From Janthinobacterium agaricidamnosum (lineage in GTDB: Bacteria > Pseudomonadota > Gammaproteobacteria > Burkholderiales > Burkholderiaceae_D): a stretch of 64,000 bases of DNA. A program made the translations under genes and the position numbers. This document shows, piece by piece, positions 43,155 to 51,549 of the stretch (its first letter is position 1; each line of letters starts with the position of its first letter). The DNA is taken from NCBI RefSeq assembly GCF_003667705.1, contig NZ_CP033019.1, forward strand, positions 1,860,001 to 1,924,000, read 5' to 3'. Below the pieces are notes generated by a model, which saw nothing but the letters and a program-made list of their open reading frames with translations, did no database searches and was not told the DNA's origin.

Positions 43155-44126
43155 ATGATCTCTCCTGCCTTTGCCTCGCTACTTGCCGGCGGCCGCGCCC
43201 AGTTCAATGCGCGCGCGGCGGAAGCGCGCCGGCGCTTTCCCTCGCTCGACATGGCCGCCTTCGGCGCCTTCTTGCTCGACGGCGTCGATCCGCTGATAGT
43301 CGCCGTGGTCGCCGCCGCGCCCGAGCGGGCGGGCGGCGCGACCCTCGCTGCCTACGACATGGCCCTGGAATTGGTGGGCCATGGCCTGGCCGGTCCGGCG
43401 GCGAAAAACCCGTTCTTGAATACCGTCTGGCGCGAGCTGGCGCCGCAGCTTTCAACGCTGCTGGCGACGGCGCCCATCGACGTGCTGGGCATGCTCAGCA
43501 ACGCCGCCGTCCACATCGCCTCCGTGGCGGGGGCGCGTCCCGCGCAGTGGCAGCGCGAGCTGGCCGCCCTGGCGCCGCAGATCGCCACGCTGGCGCAGCT
43601 GCGCGCAGTGGGCCAGGTGCTGGCGTGGCGCGCCGGCGTCGCGCATTTCCGCCAGGGCGCGCTGGCCGCCGCCGATACCTTGCCGCCGGACTTGGCGCTG
43701 GCCGCCTTTGGCGAGCCGGGTGCGCAGTGGCCGCAGGTGCATGCGCAGCTGATGGAGTATCCGTGGCGCGGCAATGCGGACGGCAGGGAGTTCGGCAGCT
43801 TTACAGGCCTCGGTGGCGACTTCGGCACGCCGCCGCAGGTGCGCGCTGCCGCGGATGGTTTTATCGTGCGCAGCGGCGAGCGCCATTACCTGTTGGTGGC
43901 CGACGCCTTTGGCGCCGTGCTGCACAGCGCCACGGCGCCGGAGTTCGAGCAGGCGCAAACCGGCACGCCATCGGCCGTGCGGCTCGATGGGGCGATCCTG
44001 CATATCGGCGCGCGCCGCATCGAACTCGATGTGCCGGCCGGCGACATCGCCATCGCCGCCAATGCGCATACGCTCGCCATCACGTCGCCATGGACGCACG
44101 CGATCCGCCTGCTGCCGCTCGCATGA
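43155..44126 (+). CDS. Hypothetical protein of the MoxR-VWA operon, possible beta-strand C-terminus
   Basis: 323 residues. The N-terminal ~190 are helical and Ala-rich (AQFNARAAEARRRFPSLDM, ELVGHGLAGPAAKNPF). The last ~100 are strand-rich in short repeats (FIVRSGERHYLLVADAFGAV, AVRLDGAILHIGARRIELDV, AIAANAHTLAITS). This is somewhat like the small propeller-type modules reported in MoxR-VWA ternary systems. That comparison is an impression, not a search result. ATG 9 bases after the previous stop; overlaps the next start by ATGA. Confidence 0.65.
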   Translation: MISPAFASLLAGGRAQFNARAAEARRRFPSLDMAAFGAFLLDGVDPLIVAVVAAAPERAGGATLAAYDMALELVGHGLAGPAAKNPFLNTVWRELAPQLSTLLATAPIDVLGMLSNAAVHIASVAGARPAQWQRELAALAPQIATLAQLRAVGQVLAWRAGVAHFRQGALAAADTLPPDLALAAFGEPGAQWPQVHAQLMEYPWRGNADGREFGSFTGLGGDFGTPPQVRAAADGFIVRSGERHYLLVADAFGAVLHSATAPEFEQAQTGTPSAVRLDGAILHIGARRIELDVPAGDIAIAANAHTLAITSPWTHAIRLLPLA

Positions 44127-45898
44127 AGAACGATGCCGACACCGCGCTGATCGAGGCCTGGTGCGCCGCCTGGCCCGAGGCCCTGGCCGTGTGGAGCAAA
44201 TTCACGCGCTTGCGTGACCCCAGCCTGTGCGCCAGCCGCGTCGAGGCCAGCAAGCAGGGCCTGTCCGGCAGCTTCGCCATGATCCGTTTGCTGGACCAGA
44301 GCGTGGTGGTGGACTTGCCGCTGGTGACGGAACTGGGGCTGGACGACTATGCGCTGGAAATCCTCGCCCATGAAATCGGCCACCATATCCTCGCGCCGGG
44401 CAGCGCCGGCGACCAGTTCCGTTTGCTGGCGCGCATGCGCCGCGCCTTGCCCACCCTGGAGAGGCACGCGCCCATGGTGGCCAATCTGTACACGGACCTG
44501 TTCATCAACGACCGCTTGCAGCGCCAGGCGAATCTGCGCATGGCCGACATCTACCGCAAGCTGCAGCAGGGGCGCACGGTGGAAGCGCGCGCCAAGGGCA
44601 GCGGCGGCGTATGGACCTTGTACATGCGCATCTATGAAAACCTGTGGCAGCTGGAAAAGGGAGAGCTGGGCGGAGCAGGGGCTGAGCACGAGGCGGACGA
44701 ACGCCTGGACACGGACGCCTGGCTGGGCGCGCGCCTGATACGCGTGTATGCAAACGACTGGATGCTGGCGGCGGGCCGCTTCGCCACCTTGCTGCTGCCC
44801 TATCTGGTCGACGATACGGATGCTCTGGGCCCGAGCCGTTATCTGCAGGACACGCGCGACGCGGCCCGGGGCTGCCAGACGTATGGCGCGCAGCAGATCG
44901 AGGATGACGAGGAGGGCGGCGCCATCCACCCGGTGCACGACAAGCGCATTTCCGGCCTCGATGGCGAGGAGCCGCAAGGCGAGGCGCCGGCAAGGCAGGG
45001 CGGCGGCCAGCTGCGCGAACCGTTCGAGCTGGGCGACATTCTGAAGGCCTCGGGCATCGATCTGAGCGACCATGAAATCGCCATCCGCTACTACCGCGAG
45101 CGGGCCTTGCCGCACCTGGTGGCGTTCCCCAGCCGCCCCGCGCCCGAGTCGCAGGAGCCGCAGATGGAAGGGCTGGAAGCGTGGGAGATCGGCGATCCGC
45201 TCGAGGAAATCGACTGGCTGCAGTCCGTGATGCAGTCGCCGCGCCCCGTGCCCGGCGTGACCACCGTGCGCCGCGTGTATGGCCGCGAACCGGCGCGCGC
45301 CGTCGACGCCGTGCCCGTCGACCTGGACATGTACGTGGACAGTTCAGGCTCCATGCCGAACCCGCAGGCGCACATCTCGTTCCTGACCCTGGCCGGCGCC
45401 GTCATCGCCTTGTCCGCCCTGCGCGCCGGCGCGAAAGTGCAGGTGACCCTGTGGAGCGGCAAGAACGAGGTGATGCAGACGCCCGGCTTCGTGCGCGATG
45501 AAGACCTGATCCTGGGCGTGCTGACGGAGTTTTTTGGCGGCGGCACCTGTTTCCCCATCCACTGTCTGCGCAAGACCTATGCGGGCAAGCGCGAACGGCC
45601 CGCGCACATCCTGATGATTTCCGACGATGGCATCACCACCATGTTCGACAAGGATGAACTGGGCAACAGCGGCTGGGATATTTCCGCCAAGGCGCTGGCC
45701 CAGGGCGGCGCGGGCGGCACCATGGCCCTGAACCTGGCGCGCGACTGGGATGGCGCGGCGGCCAGCAAGTGGCTGCAGCAAACCTATGACGACCTGAAAC
45801 GCGCGCGCCGCGAGCAGGGCTGGGATATCCACGCCGTCGAGCGCTACGAGGACTTGCTGGACTTTGCGCGGGCGTTCAGCCGGCGCCACTATGTTTAA
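44123..45898 (+). CDS. VWA-like protein with N-terminal HExxH metallopeptidase-like domain
   Basis: 591 residues. The N-terminal part has a zinc-peptidase motif HEIGHH near residue 83 (EILAHEIGHHILAPG). The C-terminal part is a von Willebrand A-like domain with a MIDAS motif DSSGS near residue 405 (DMYVDSSGSMPNP), then ALRAGAKVQVTLWSGKN and MISDDGIT. Between them is a Glu-rich linker (about 44900-45010). This combines the DUF2201-type 'metallopeptidase-like plus VWA-like' pair. With MoxR it would make a chaperone/maturation or conflict-type complex. ATG 44123 (MKNDADTALIEAW) overlaps the previous stop; the open frame before it is not coding. Confidence 0.85.
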   Translation: MKNDADTALIEAWCAAWPEALAVWSKFTRLRDPSLCASRVEASKQGLSGSFAMIRLLDQSVVVDLPLVTELGLDDYALEILAHEIGHHILAPGSAGDQFRLLARMRRALPTLERHAPMVANLYTDLFINDRLQRQANLRMADIYRKLQQGRTVEARAKGSGGVWTLYMRIYENLWQLEKGELGGAGAEHEADERLDTDAWLGARLIRVYANDWMLAAGRFATLLLPYLVDDTDALGPSRYLQDTRDAARGCQTYGAQQIEDDEEGGAIHPVHDKRISGLDGEEPQGEAPARQGGGQLREPFELGDILKASGIDLSDHEIAIRYYRERALPHLVAFPSRPAPESQEPQMEGLEAWEIGDPLEEIDWLQSVMQSPRPVPGVTTVRRVYGREPARAVDAVPVDLDMYVDSSGSMPNPQAHISFLTLAGAVIALSALRAGAKVQVTLWSGKNEVMQTPGFVRDEDLILGVLTEFFGGGTCFPIHCLRKTYAGKRERPAHILMISDDGITTMFDKDELGNSGWDISAKALAQGGAGGTMALNLARDWDGAAASKWLQQTYDDLKRARREQGWDIHAVERYEDLLDFARAFSRRHYV

Positions 45899-45902
45899 AT
45901 CC

Positions 45903-45929
45903 GGGGTCAGACCCGCCGGGTCTGACCCC
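45903..45929 (+). repeat. GGGGTCAGACCC-type dispersed palindrome (right side of MoxR operon)
   Basis: GGGGTCAGACCC-gcc-GGGTCTGACCCC, a perfect 12-base inverted repeat beginning 5 bases after the VWA stop. It separates the four MoxR-VWA genes from the three genes that follow. No T tract follows, so read-through is likely. Confidence 0.88.
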
Positions 45930-45980
45930 AGCCTTTGCTTTTCGGGCTAAATTTGCACATCACTGTATAAGAAAAGGCCC

Positions 45981-46574
45981 ATGAATATCTCTGGTCCCCA
46001 CCTCGAAACCTTAACCCACCGCCTGGCCGACACGCCCGTCGAATTCTTCGCCGAGCCCCGTATCGCCGGTGTTGCCAATGCGCAGGCGGTGGCGGTGGCC
46101 GCGCTGGTCAACGACATTGTGCTGCTGCATGGCGCGCGTGCGCCTGCCGCGTCCCTGCAGGGTTTTATCGGCGCGCAGGTGAAGGCGGACCGCAACCGGC
46201 TGGCGCTGGCCATGATCCTGTGCTGGCTGCTGGCTGACGAGTGGTTCATCGCACAGCGGTTGCCGCAGCATGATCTGCTGCAGGTGCTGGGCGAGGCGGC
46301 GCGCGAACTGGCCGCCAGTACGCCGGCCCACCAGTTCACGCAAGACCCGGAGCGGCGCGAGGAACTGGCGCGCATCGTGCTGGCGCGCCTGGGTTTTCGG
46401 CCCCGCGATGAAAGCGTGGCGCAGGCCACGGACAGATTGTCCGCCATCAGCGGCACGGAGCGCCGCCGCCTGCTCGAAGCGAGCCGCCTGGCCGAGCAGC
46501 GTTCGCGCGAGATCCGCGAGGCGCTGGCGAAGAAGGCGGCCGAGGAATCGGCCGACAAGTGGTCGCGCGAATGA
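45981..46574 (+). CDS. Hypothetical protein coupled to the PaaK-like and NadR genes
   Basis: 197 residues. The N-terminal two thirds are helical and hydrophobic-patterned but not membrane-like (VEFFAEPRIAGVANAQAVAV, ALAMILCWLLADEWFI). The last ~60 form a charged helix (TERRRLLEASRLAEQRSREI). No recognised domain. It overlaps the start of the ligase gene (ATGA). The start is ATG 45981, after AAAAGGCCC. Confidence 0.7.
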   Translation: MNISGPHLETLTHRLADTPVEFFAEPRIAGVANAQAVAVAALVNDIVLLHGARAPAASLQGFIGAQVKADRNRLALAMILCWLLADEWFIAQRLPQHDLLQVLGEAARELAASTPAHQFTQDPERREELARIVLARLGFRPRDESVAQATDRLSAISGTERRRLLEASRLAEQRSREIREALAKKAAEESADKWSRE

Positions 46575-47950
46575 CGCTCGCTGGCAAACCTGACGTCAAC
46601 CTGCCGGGCGGTGCCTGGGAATCGGACCGCGACTATTGTCCCACCCTGACGCCGGCGGGCGCACGCATGCTGGACAAACTGCGCAGCCATCCGTGCGCGC
46701 CCCGGTACCGCAACCGCAGCGGCAACAAGCTGCTGGCGGCGGAAGTCGAAGCGCTGCGCGCCTATGAACAGGACGTCATGGATGCCGCGATCGGCTGGAG
46801 CGTCGATGCGCCGCCGTCCTGGCTGGCGGATTATCTCAGGACGACCTACTCCACGGTGCCGTATTACCGCGCCTGCGGCTCGCCCCCCGCGCGCCTTGCG
46901 GACGTGGCGCCTGTCAGCCGCGCCGAACTGGCCCACGACATCGCCGCCTTCGTGCCCGACGATGCGGACCTGGCGCGCATGATCAATTTCCAGACGACGG
47001 GCACCACGGGCCATCCGCTGCTGATCGCCTCGCATCCGCTGGTGGCGGGGCGATACCTGGCCTTCCACAAGCGCGCGCTGCGCCGCTTCGGCGTGACCCT
47101 GCGCCATGGCGCGGGCCAAGTGGGCGTGATGCTGCTGGGGCACCAGCGCCGCTGCTTCACCTATGTCTCCGTCACGCCGACGATGAACGAATCGGGCCTG
47201 GCGAAGATCAACCTGCACGTGGACGACTGGCGCCAGGCTGAAGACCGCGCGCGCTACCTGGACGCCATGGCGCCCGAGCTGATCGCGGGCGACCCCATCT
47301 CGTTTGCCGAGCTGCTGACCTTGTCCATGACGCACAAGCCTGCCGCGCTGCTGTCCGTCTCGATGATGCTGTTGCCCGGCATGCGCGCGCGGCTGGAAGC
47401 GGCTTTTGGCTGCCCCGTGCTCGATATCTATTCGCTCAATGAAGTGGGACCCGTCGCCGTCTACGACGAGCGGGCGGGCGGCCACGTGCTGCTGCAGCAC
47501 CGGCTGTACGTGGAAATCCTCGATGCGGATGGCCGTCCCGTGCCCGATGGCGCGCGCGGCGAAATCACGGTGACGGGCGGTTTTAACTTTTGCCTGCCCC
47601 TTGTGCGCTACCGCACGGGCGATTACGCGTCGCTGCTGCATGGCCCGCATGGCCCTGTGCTGGTGGGCCTGGCTGGCCGCAGCCCTTTGCGCTACAGGAC
47701 GGTCAATGGCGAGTGGCTCAACAATATCGACATCACGCATGCCCTGAAACCGTTGGCCATCGCCCTGTTCGGCGTGCATCAGCATGGCGACGGCGCCGTC
47801 GCGCTGCGCCTGGCACCGAACGCCATGCCGCAGGCTGACCGTGCTCGCGCCTTGCTCGCGCCTTTTTTCGGCGCCATCACGGTCGAGATCTTGCTGGCGG
47901 AAGACAAGATCATTCAATACACCTCGGATTTGCGGGAAGCGGCAGCATGA
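46571..47950 (+). CDS. PaaK/CapK-like adenylate-forming enzyme
   Basis: 459 residues of the phenylacetate-CoA ligase-like branch. A core A3 motif is present (FQTTGTTGHPLLIASHP, near residue 145), followed by IYSLNEVGPVAVYDE (A5 type) and VRYRTGDYASLL (A7 type). The usual C-terminal CoA-ligase lid is reduced: about 90 residues follow the RTGD region, ending with EDKIIQYTSDLREAAA. So it should activate a carboxylic acid as adenylate, but the acceptor is uncertain. It is coupled on both sides (ATGA overlaps) to an unknown gene and nadR. ATG 46571 is used rather than GTG 46559. Confidence 0.8.
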   Translation: MTLAGKPDVNLPGGAWESDRDYCPTLTPAGARMLDKLRSHPCAPRYRNRSGNKLLAAEVEALRAYEQDVMDAAIGWSVDAPPSWLADYLRTTYSTVPYYRACGSPPARLADVAPVSRAELAHDIAAFVPDDADLARMINFQTTGTTGHPLLIASHPLVAGRYLAFHKRALRRFGVTLRHGAGQVGVMLLGHQRRCFTYVSVTPTMNESGLAKINLHVDDWRQAEDRARYLDAMAPELIAGDPISFAELLTLSMTHKPAALLSVSMMLLPGMRARLEAAFGCPVLDIYSLNEVGPVAVYDERAGGHVLLQHRLYVEILDADGRPVPDGARGEITVTGGFNFCLPLVRYRTGDYASLLHGPHGPVLVGLAGRSPLRYRTVNGEWLNNIDITHALKPLAIALFGVHQHGDGAVALRLAPNAMPQADRARALLAPFFGAITVEILLAEDKIIQYTSDLREAAA

Positions 47951-48981
47951 AGCTCCATAAACGCGGCCTTGTGGTCGGCAAATTTTGCCCGCTGCATCAG
48001 GGCCATGAACTGTTGATCAACCGTGCGCAAGACGCCTGCGAAGAGCTGCTGGTGGTCAGCTACACCAAGCCCGAATTTCCCGGCCTGGAACCGGCGCGCC
48101 GGGAACGGTGGCTGCGCGCGCAATTCCCGCAAGCGCACATCGTGGTGCTCGACGATGCGCGCCTGGCCGCCCTGTGCGCGGCGCGCGGCGTGCCGGCGCG
48201 CGCGCTGCCGCACAACGACGCCGATGGCGACGACCATCGCCACTTCATGGGCTGGCTGTGCTGGACGGTGCTGGACTTGCCCGTCGATGCCGTGTTTAGC
48301 AGCGAAGAGTATGGCCCCGGCTTTGCGCAGGTGCTGGAACGGCATTATGCAGCTGGCGCGGTGGCGCACGTGAGCGTGGACCAGGCAAGAACCCTGGTAC
48401 CCGTGTCCGGCACCCTCGTGCGGCAAGACCCGCATGCGCACAGCGCCTTCCTGTCGCCCGTTGTGCGCGCCGATTTCGTCACGCGCGTGTGCGTGCTCGG
48501 CGGCGAGTCGAGCGGCAAGACGACTTTGACGCAAGCGCTGGCGCGGTATTTCGAGACGGCCTGGGTGGCCGAATATGGCCGAGAGTTATGGGAGCGCCAG
48601 GATGGCGTATTGCACTATGACGATCTGCTGAAGATCGGCCGGGAACAGCTGCGCCGCGAAGCGCAGGCGCTCCTGGTTGCGCGGCGCTGGCTGTTTTGCG
48701 ATACCTCGCCCATGACCACGTATTTTTACTGCGTCGAGATGTTCGGCAGGGCCGAGCAGGAATTGGCGCAGCTGGCCGAACACCGCTATGACCTTATGCT
48801 GCTGTGCGCCCCTGATTTCCCCTTCATCCAGGACGGCACCCGCCGCGACGAGGATTTCCGCGCGCGCCAGCATGCTTGGTACCAGGCCGAGCTGGCGCGG
48901 CGGGGGATCGCCTATGTCAATGTGTCAGGTTCCGTGGATGACAGGGTCAGGCAGGTGGCGCAGGTGCTGACGGGACCTTAA
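47947..48981 (+). CDS. nadR: NadR-type bifunctional NMN adenylyltransferase / ribosylnicotinamide kinase
   Basis: 344 residues. N-terminal NMN adenylyltransferase: GLVVGKFCPLHQGHELLINR (HxGH nucleotide-binding motif) and a SGTLVRQDP motif in the place of ISxTxxR. C-terminal ribosylnicotinamide kinase with Walker A GGESSGKTTLTQAL and EYGRELWE, FCDTSPMTTYFY. There is no N-terminal DNA-binding helix-turn-helix, so unlike E. coli NadR it should be an enzyme only. The product is NAD from nicotinamide riboside. Last gene of the coupled chain after the ligase. Confidence 0.92.
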   Translation: MKLHKRGLVVGKFCPLHQGHELLINRAQDACEELLVVSYTKPEFPGLEPARRERWLRAQFPQAHIVVLDDARLAALCAARGVPARALPHNDADGDDHRHFMGWLCWTVLDLPVDAVFSSEEYGPGFAQVLERHYAAGAVAHVSVDQARTLVPVSGTLVRQDPHAHSAFLSPVVRADFVTRVCVLGGESSGKTTLTQALARYFETAWVAEYGRELWERQDGVLHYDDLLKIGREQLRREAQALLVARRWLFCDTSPMTTYFYCVEMFGRAEQELAQLAEHRYDLMLLCAPDFPFIQDGTRRDEDFRARQHAWYQAELARRGIAYVNVSGSVDDRVRQVAQVLTGP

Positions 48982-49006
48982 TGGCGGATGCGTGGCGTAC
49001 GCGGCG

Positions 49007-49111
49007 GTGTCGGATTACGCTGCGCTAATCCGACCTACGCTGTTGCTACGGCGGCGCACGCGGATACCGCAGGGTAGGTCGGATTCGCGGCGCATGCCGC
49101 GTAATCCGACG
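49007..49111 (+). repeat. REP-like element pair after nadR
   Basis: TGTCGGATTACGCTGCGCTAATCCGACCTACG-type unit at 49007-49039, then an opposite unit at 49074-49111 (starts GTAGGTCGGATTCGCGG, ends GCGTAATCCGACGA). Same family as 15942 and 56558. Lies between the convergent nadR and AraC-family genes. Confidence 0.9.
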
Positions 49112-49117
49112 AGATTG

Positions 49118-50110
49118 TTACAGCGGCCGCACGGGGATGCAGATCTCGCAAGAGAATTCGCCGGTGGCCGGGTCCATCGCCGTGGCGGCGGCAAAGCGCT
49201 CGAAGCAGGGGCGCTCGTCCCACTGCAGGCCGCTGGCCGGCAGCCATTCGCGCGCCATGCGCGTCCACGCGTCGGGGATGGCGCTGGACGGTCCCTTGAA
49301 TTGCGCCACCGCGTAACGCCCGCCTGGCAGGGTGGCGAGGCTGGCGCGTCCGGCTGACTGGAAGCCGTCGGGCACGGCGACGCAGGCGTCGTAGCGGCAT
49401 TTTTCCGGCGGCGTGATGCTTGGATCGTCAAGGCCGATGCCGTAGCAGGTGGCGTCGCCCAGGCCGTGCGACTGCATCCACGGTGATACGGTGTCGCGCC
49501 AGAAGGCGCTGATGGCGGGGCCGTAGGGGCCGATATGGCGCTGGCACGCGACGGTGACGGGCGGCAGGTCGAGGATGGTGACTTGCATGGGACTCTCTCT
49601 ATCAAGTGGATTGGAGTGCCCATGGTGCGGGAAGTTCGGCCCGTATTCCTGATCGGTATTGCGCATGGCCTGATCCGGATTGCTATCTTGCCGGCGCAGG
49701 CGCATGGCCGCGAGCATGGCGGCGTTTTTCGCGGCAATGCCGGCGCGCCAGGCTGTCGGCGTGCAGCCGAATTTCAGCTTGAAGGCGCGCGCAAACGCTT
49801 CGCCGGAACCGAAGCCCGTCGCCAGCGCGATGTCGAGTATCGACTCGCCGGGACGGCAGGCCAGCCGCAAGGCGGCCGATTCCAGGCGCCGGCGGCGCGC
49901 ATAATCGCCCAAGGTTTCACCCATCCAGGCGGCGAACACGCGGTGAAAGTGGAAACGGGAAAAATGCGCGACATCGGCCAGTTGGGCCAGGTCCAGCGGC
50001 GTGTCCAGGTGGCGGTCGATATGGTCGAGCACGGCATTCATGCGGCGCGCGTATTCGGCGCGGAACAGCCCGGACGCCCGCTGTTCAGGGGGAATAGGAG
50101 GGGAAGACAT
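49118..50110 (-). CDS. AraC-family regulator with GyrI-like effector domain
   Basis: 330 residues. N-terminal AraC-type double helix-turn-helix (DLAQLADVAHFSRFHFHRVFAAW and LDIALATGFGSGEAFARAFK), then a GyrI/SbmC-like ligand domain (QVTILDLPPVTVACQRHIGPYG to the end). This is the arrangement of Rob/BmrR-like multidrug-responsive regulators. No efflux gene lies nearby, so the target is open. ATG 50110. Confidence 0.9.
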   Translation of the reverse strand: MSSPPIPPEQRASGLFRAEYARRMNAVLDHIDRHLDTPLDLAQLADVAHFSRFHFHRVFAAWMGETLGDYARRRRLESAALRLACRPGESILDIALATGFGSGEAFARAFKLKFGCTPTAWRAGIAAKNAAMLAAMRLRRQDSNPDQAMRNTDQEYGPNFPHHGHSNPLDRESPMQVTILDLPPVTVACQRHIGPYGPAISAFWRDTVSPWMQSHGLGDATCYGIGLDDPSITPPEKCRYDACVAVPDGFQSAGRASLATLPGGRYAVAQFKGPSSAIPDAWTRMAREWLPASGLQWDERPCFERFAAATAMDPATGEFSCEICIPVRPL

Positions 50111-50159
50111 GCCGCCGATTATGGCATGAACTCCCCTGGGAACGGCGCGAAAAAAAGTC

Positions 50160-51446
50160 TTACGCCGCGTTCAAGGCCTGTTCCAGGTCTTCGCGCAAGT
50201 CGTCGATATGCTCGATGCCCACGGACAGGCGCAGCATGTCTTCGGACACGCCCGCCTTGGCCAGTTCCTCGGGATTGAGCTGGCGGTGCGTGGTGGACGC
50301 CGGGTGGGTGGCCAGCGACTTGGCGTCGCCGATGTTGACCAGGCGCGTAAACAGCTGCAGGGCGTCGAGCACGCGGGCGCCGGCAGCGCGCGGGTCTTCG
50401 CTTGCCGCCAGTTTCAGGCCGAAGGACAGGATGCCCGAGGCGCGGCCGTGCATGTATTTTTTCACCAGCGCGTGGTCCGGGTGGTCTTCCAGGCCCGCGT
50501 AATTGACCCACGCGACTTTCGGATGCTGCTTCAGGTGCTTGGCCAGGGCCAGCGTATTGTCGCAGATGCGGTCCATGCGCAGGGCCAGCGTCTCGATGCC
50601 CTGGATCAGCTGGAAGGCGGAGAGCGGCGAAATGGCCGCGCCCATGTTGCGCAGCGGGACGACGCGCGCGCGGCCGATGAAGGCGGCGGGGCCGAACGCT
50701 TCCGTGTAGACGACGCCGTGGTAGGAAACGTCCGGCTCGTTCAGGCGCTTGAAACGCTCCTTGTGTTCGGCCCACGGAAATTTGCCGCTGTCGACGATGG
50801 CGCCGCCCACGGTGGTGCCGTGGCCGCCCAGGTATTTGGTCAGCGAATGGACGACGATGTCGGCGCCATGCTCGATGGGGCGGAACAGATAGGGGCTCGG
50901 TACGGTGTTATCGACGATCAGCGGGATGCCGTGCGCATGCGCGATTTCGGCCAGTTTCGCCACGTCCGTCACGTTGCCCAGCGGGTTGCCGATCGATTCG
51001 CAGAAGATGGCCTTGGTGCGCGCGTCGATCAGGGCGGCGAAGGTCTCGGGCTGGCGCGCATCGGCGAAGCGCACTTCGATGCCGATCTGCGGCAGGGTGT
51101 GGGCAAACAGGTTGTAGGTGCCGCCGTACAGCTGGCTGGCGGAGATGAAATTGTCGCCCGCTTCGGCGATGGTCTGGATCGCGTAGGTGATGGCCGCCAT
51201 GCCGGAAGCGACGGCCAGCGCGGCCACGCCGCCTTCCAGCGCCGCGACGCGCTTTTCCAGCACGTCCTGCGTGGGGTTCATGATGCGCGTGTAGATGTTC
51301 CCGGCGACCTTGAGGTCGAACAGGTCGGCGCCATGCTGGGCATTGTCGAAGGCGTAGGCCACCGTCTGGTAGATGGGGACGGCGGCGGCCTTGGTGGTCG
51401 GGTCGGGGGTGTAGCCGGCGTGCACGGCCAGGGTTTCGATTCTCAT
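50160..51446 (-). CDS. metY: O-acetylhomoserine aminocarboxypropyltransferase
   Basis: 428-residue PLP enzyme of the Cys/Met metabolism class that uses sulfide or methanethiol and O-acetylhomoserine to make homocysteine or methionine. PLP Lys lies in DIVVHSLTKYLGGHGTTVGG; GNIYTRIMNPTQDVLEKRVAALEGG and the large GFASGMAAITYAIQTIAEAG-like block are typical. The ending HPASTTHRQLNPEELAKAGV is characteristic of this subgroup. ATG 51446 follows GGAGACC. Confidence 0.93.
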   Translation of the reverse strand: MRIETLAVHAGYTPDPTTKAAAVPIYQTVAYAFDNAQHGADLFDLKVAGNIYTRIMNPTQDVLEKRVAALEGGVAALAVASGMAAITYAIQTIAEAGDNFISASQLYGGTYNLFAHTLPQIGIEVRFADARQPETFAALIDARTKAIFCESIGNPLGNVTDVAKLAEIAHAHGIPLIVDNTVPSPYLFRPIEHGADIVVHSLTKYLGGHGTTVGGAIVDSGKFPWAEHKERFKRLNEPDVSYHGVVYTEAFGPAAFIGRARVVPLRNMGAAISPLSAFQLIQGIETLALRMDRICDNTLALAKHLKQHPKVAWVNYAGLEDHPDHALVKKYMHGRASGILSFGLKLAASEDPRAAGARVLDALQLFTRLVNIGDAKSLATHPASTTHRQLNPEELAKAGVSEDMLRLSVGIEHIDDLREDLEQALNAA

Positions 51447-51549
51447 GTGGTCTCCGGTTCGATTGGTCTGCGATGGTGAAGCGTTTGAAATTCGCAGCCA
51501 TTGTGCCATGCCCCCGTTAACTGCTTGCTACGCTTGATAGAATATTAAG

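Noticed and set aside
43547..44122. 192-residue N-terminal extension of the VWA protein
   Set aside because: It overlaps the previous gene out of phase; the ATG at 44123 overlaps that gene's stop, as expected for coupling.
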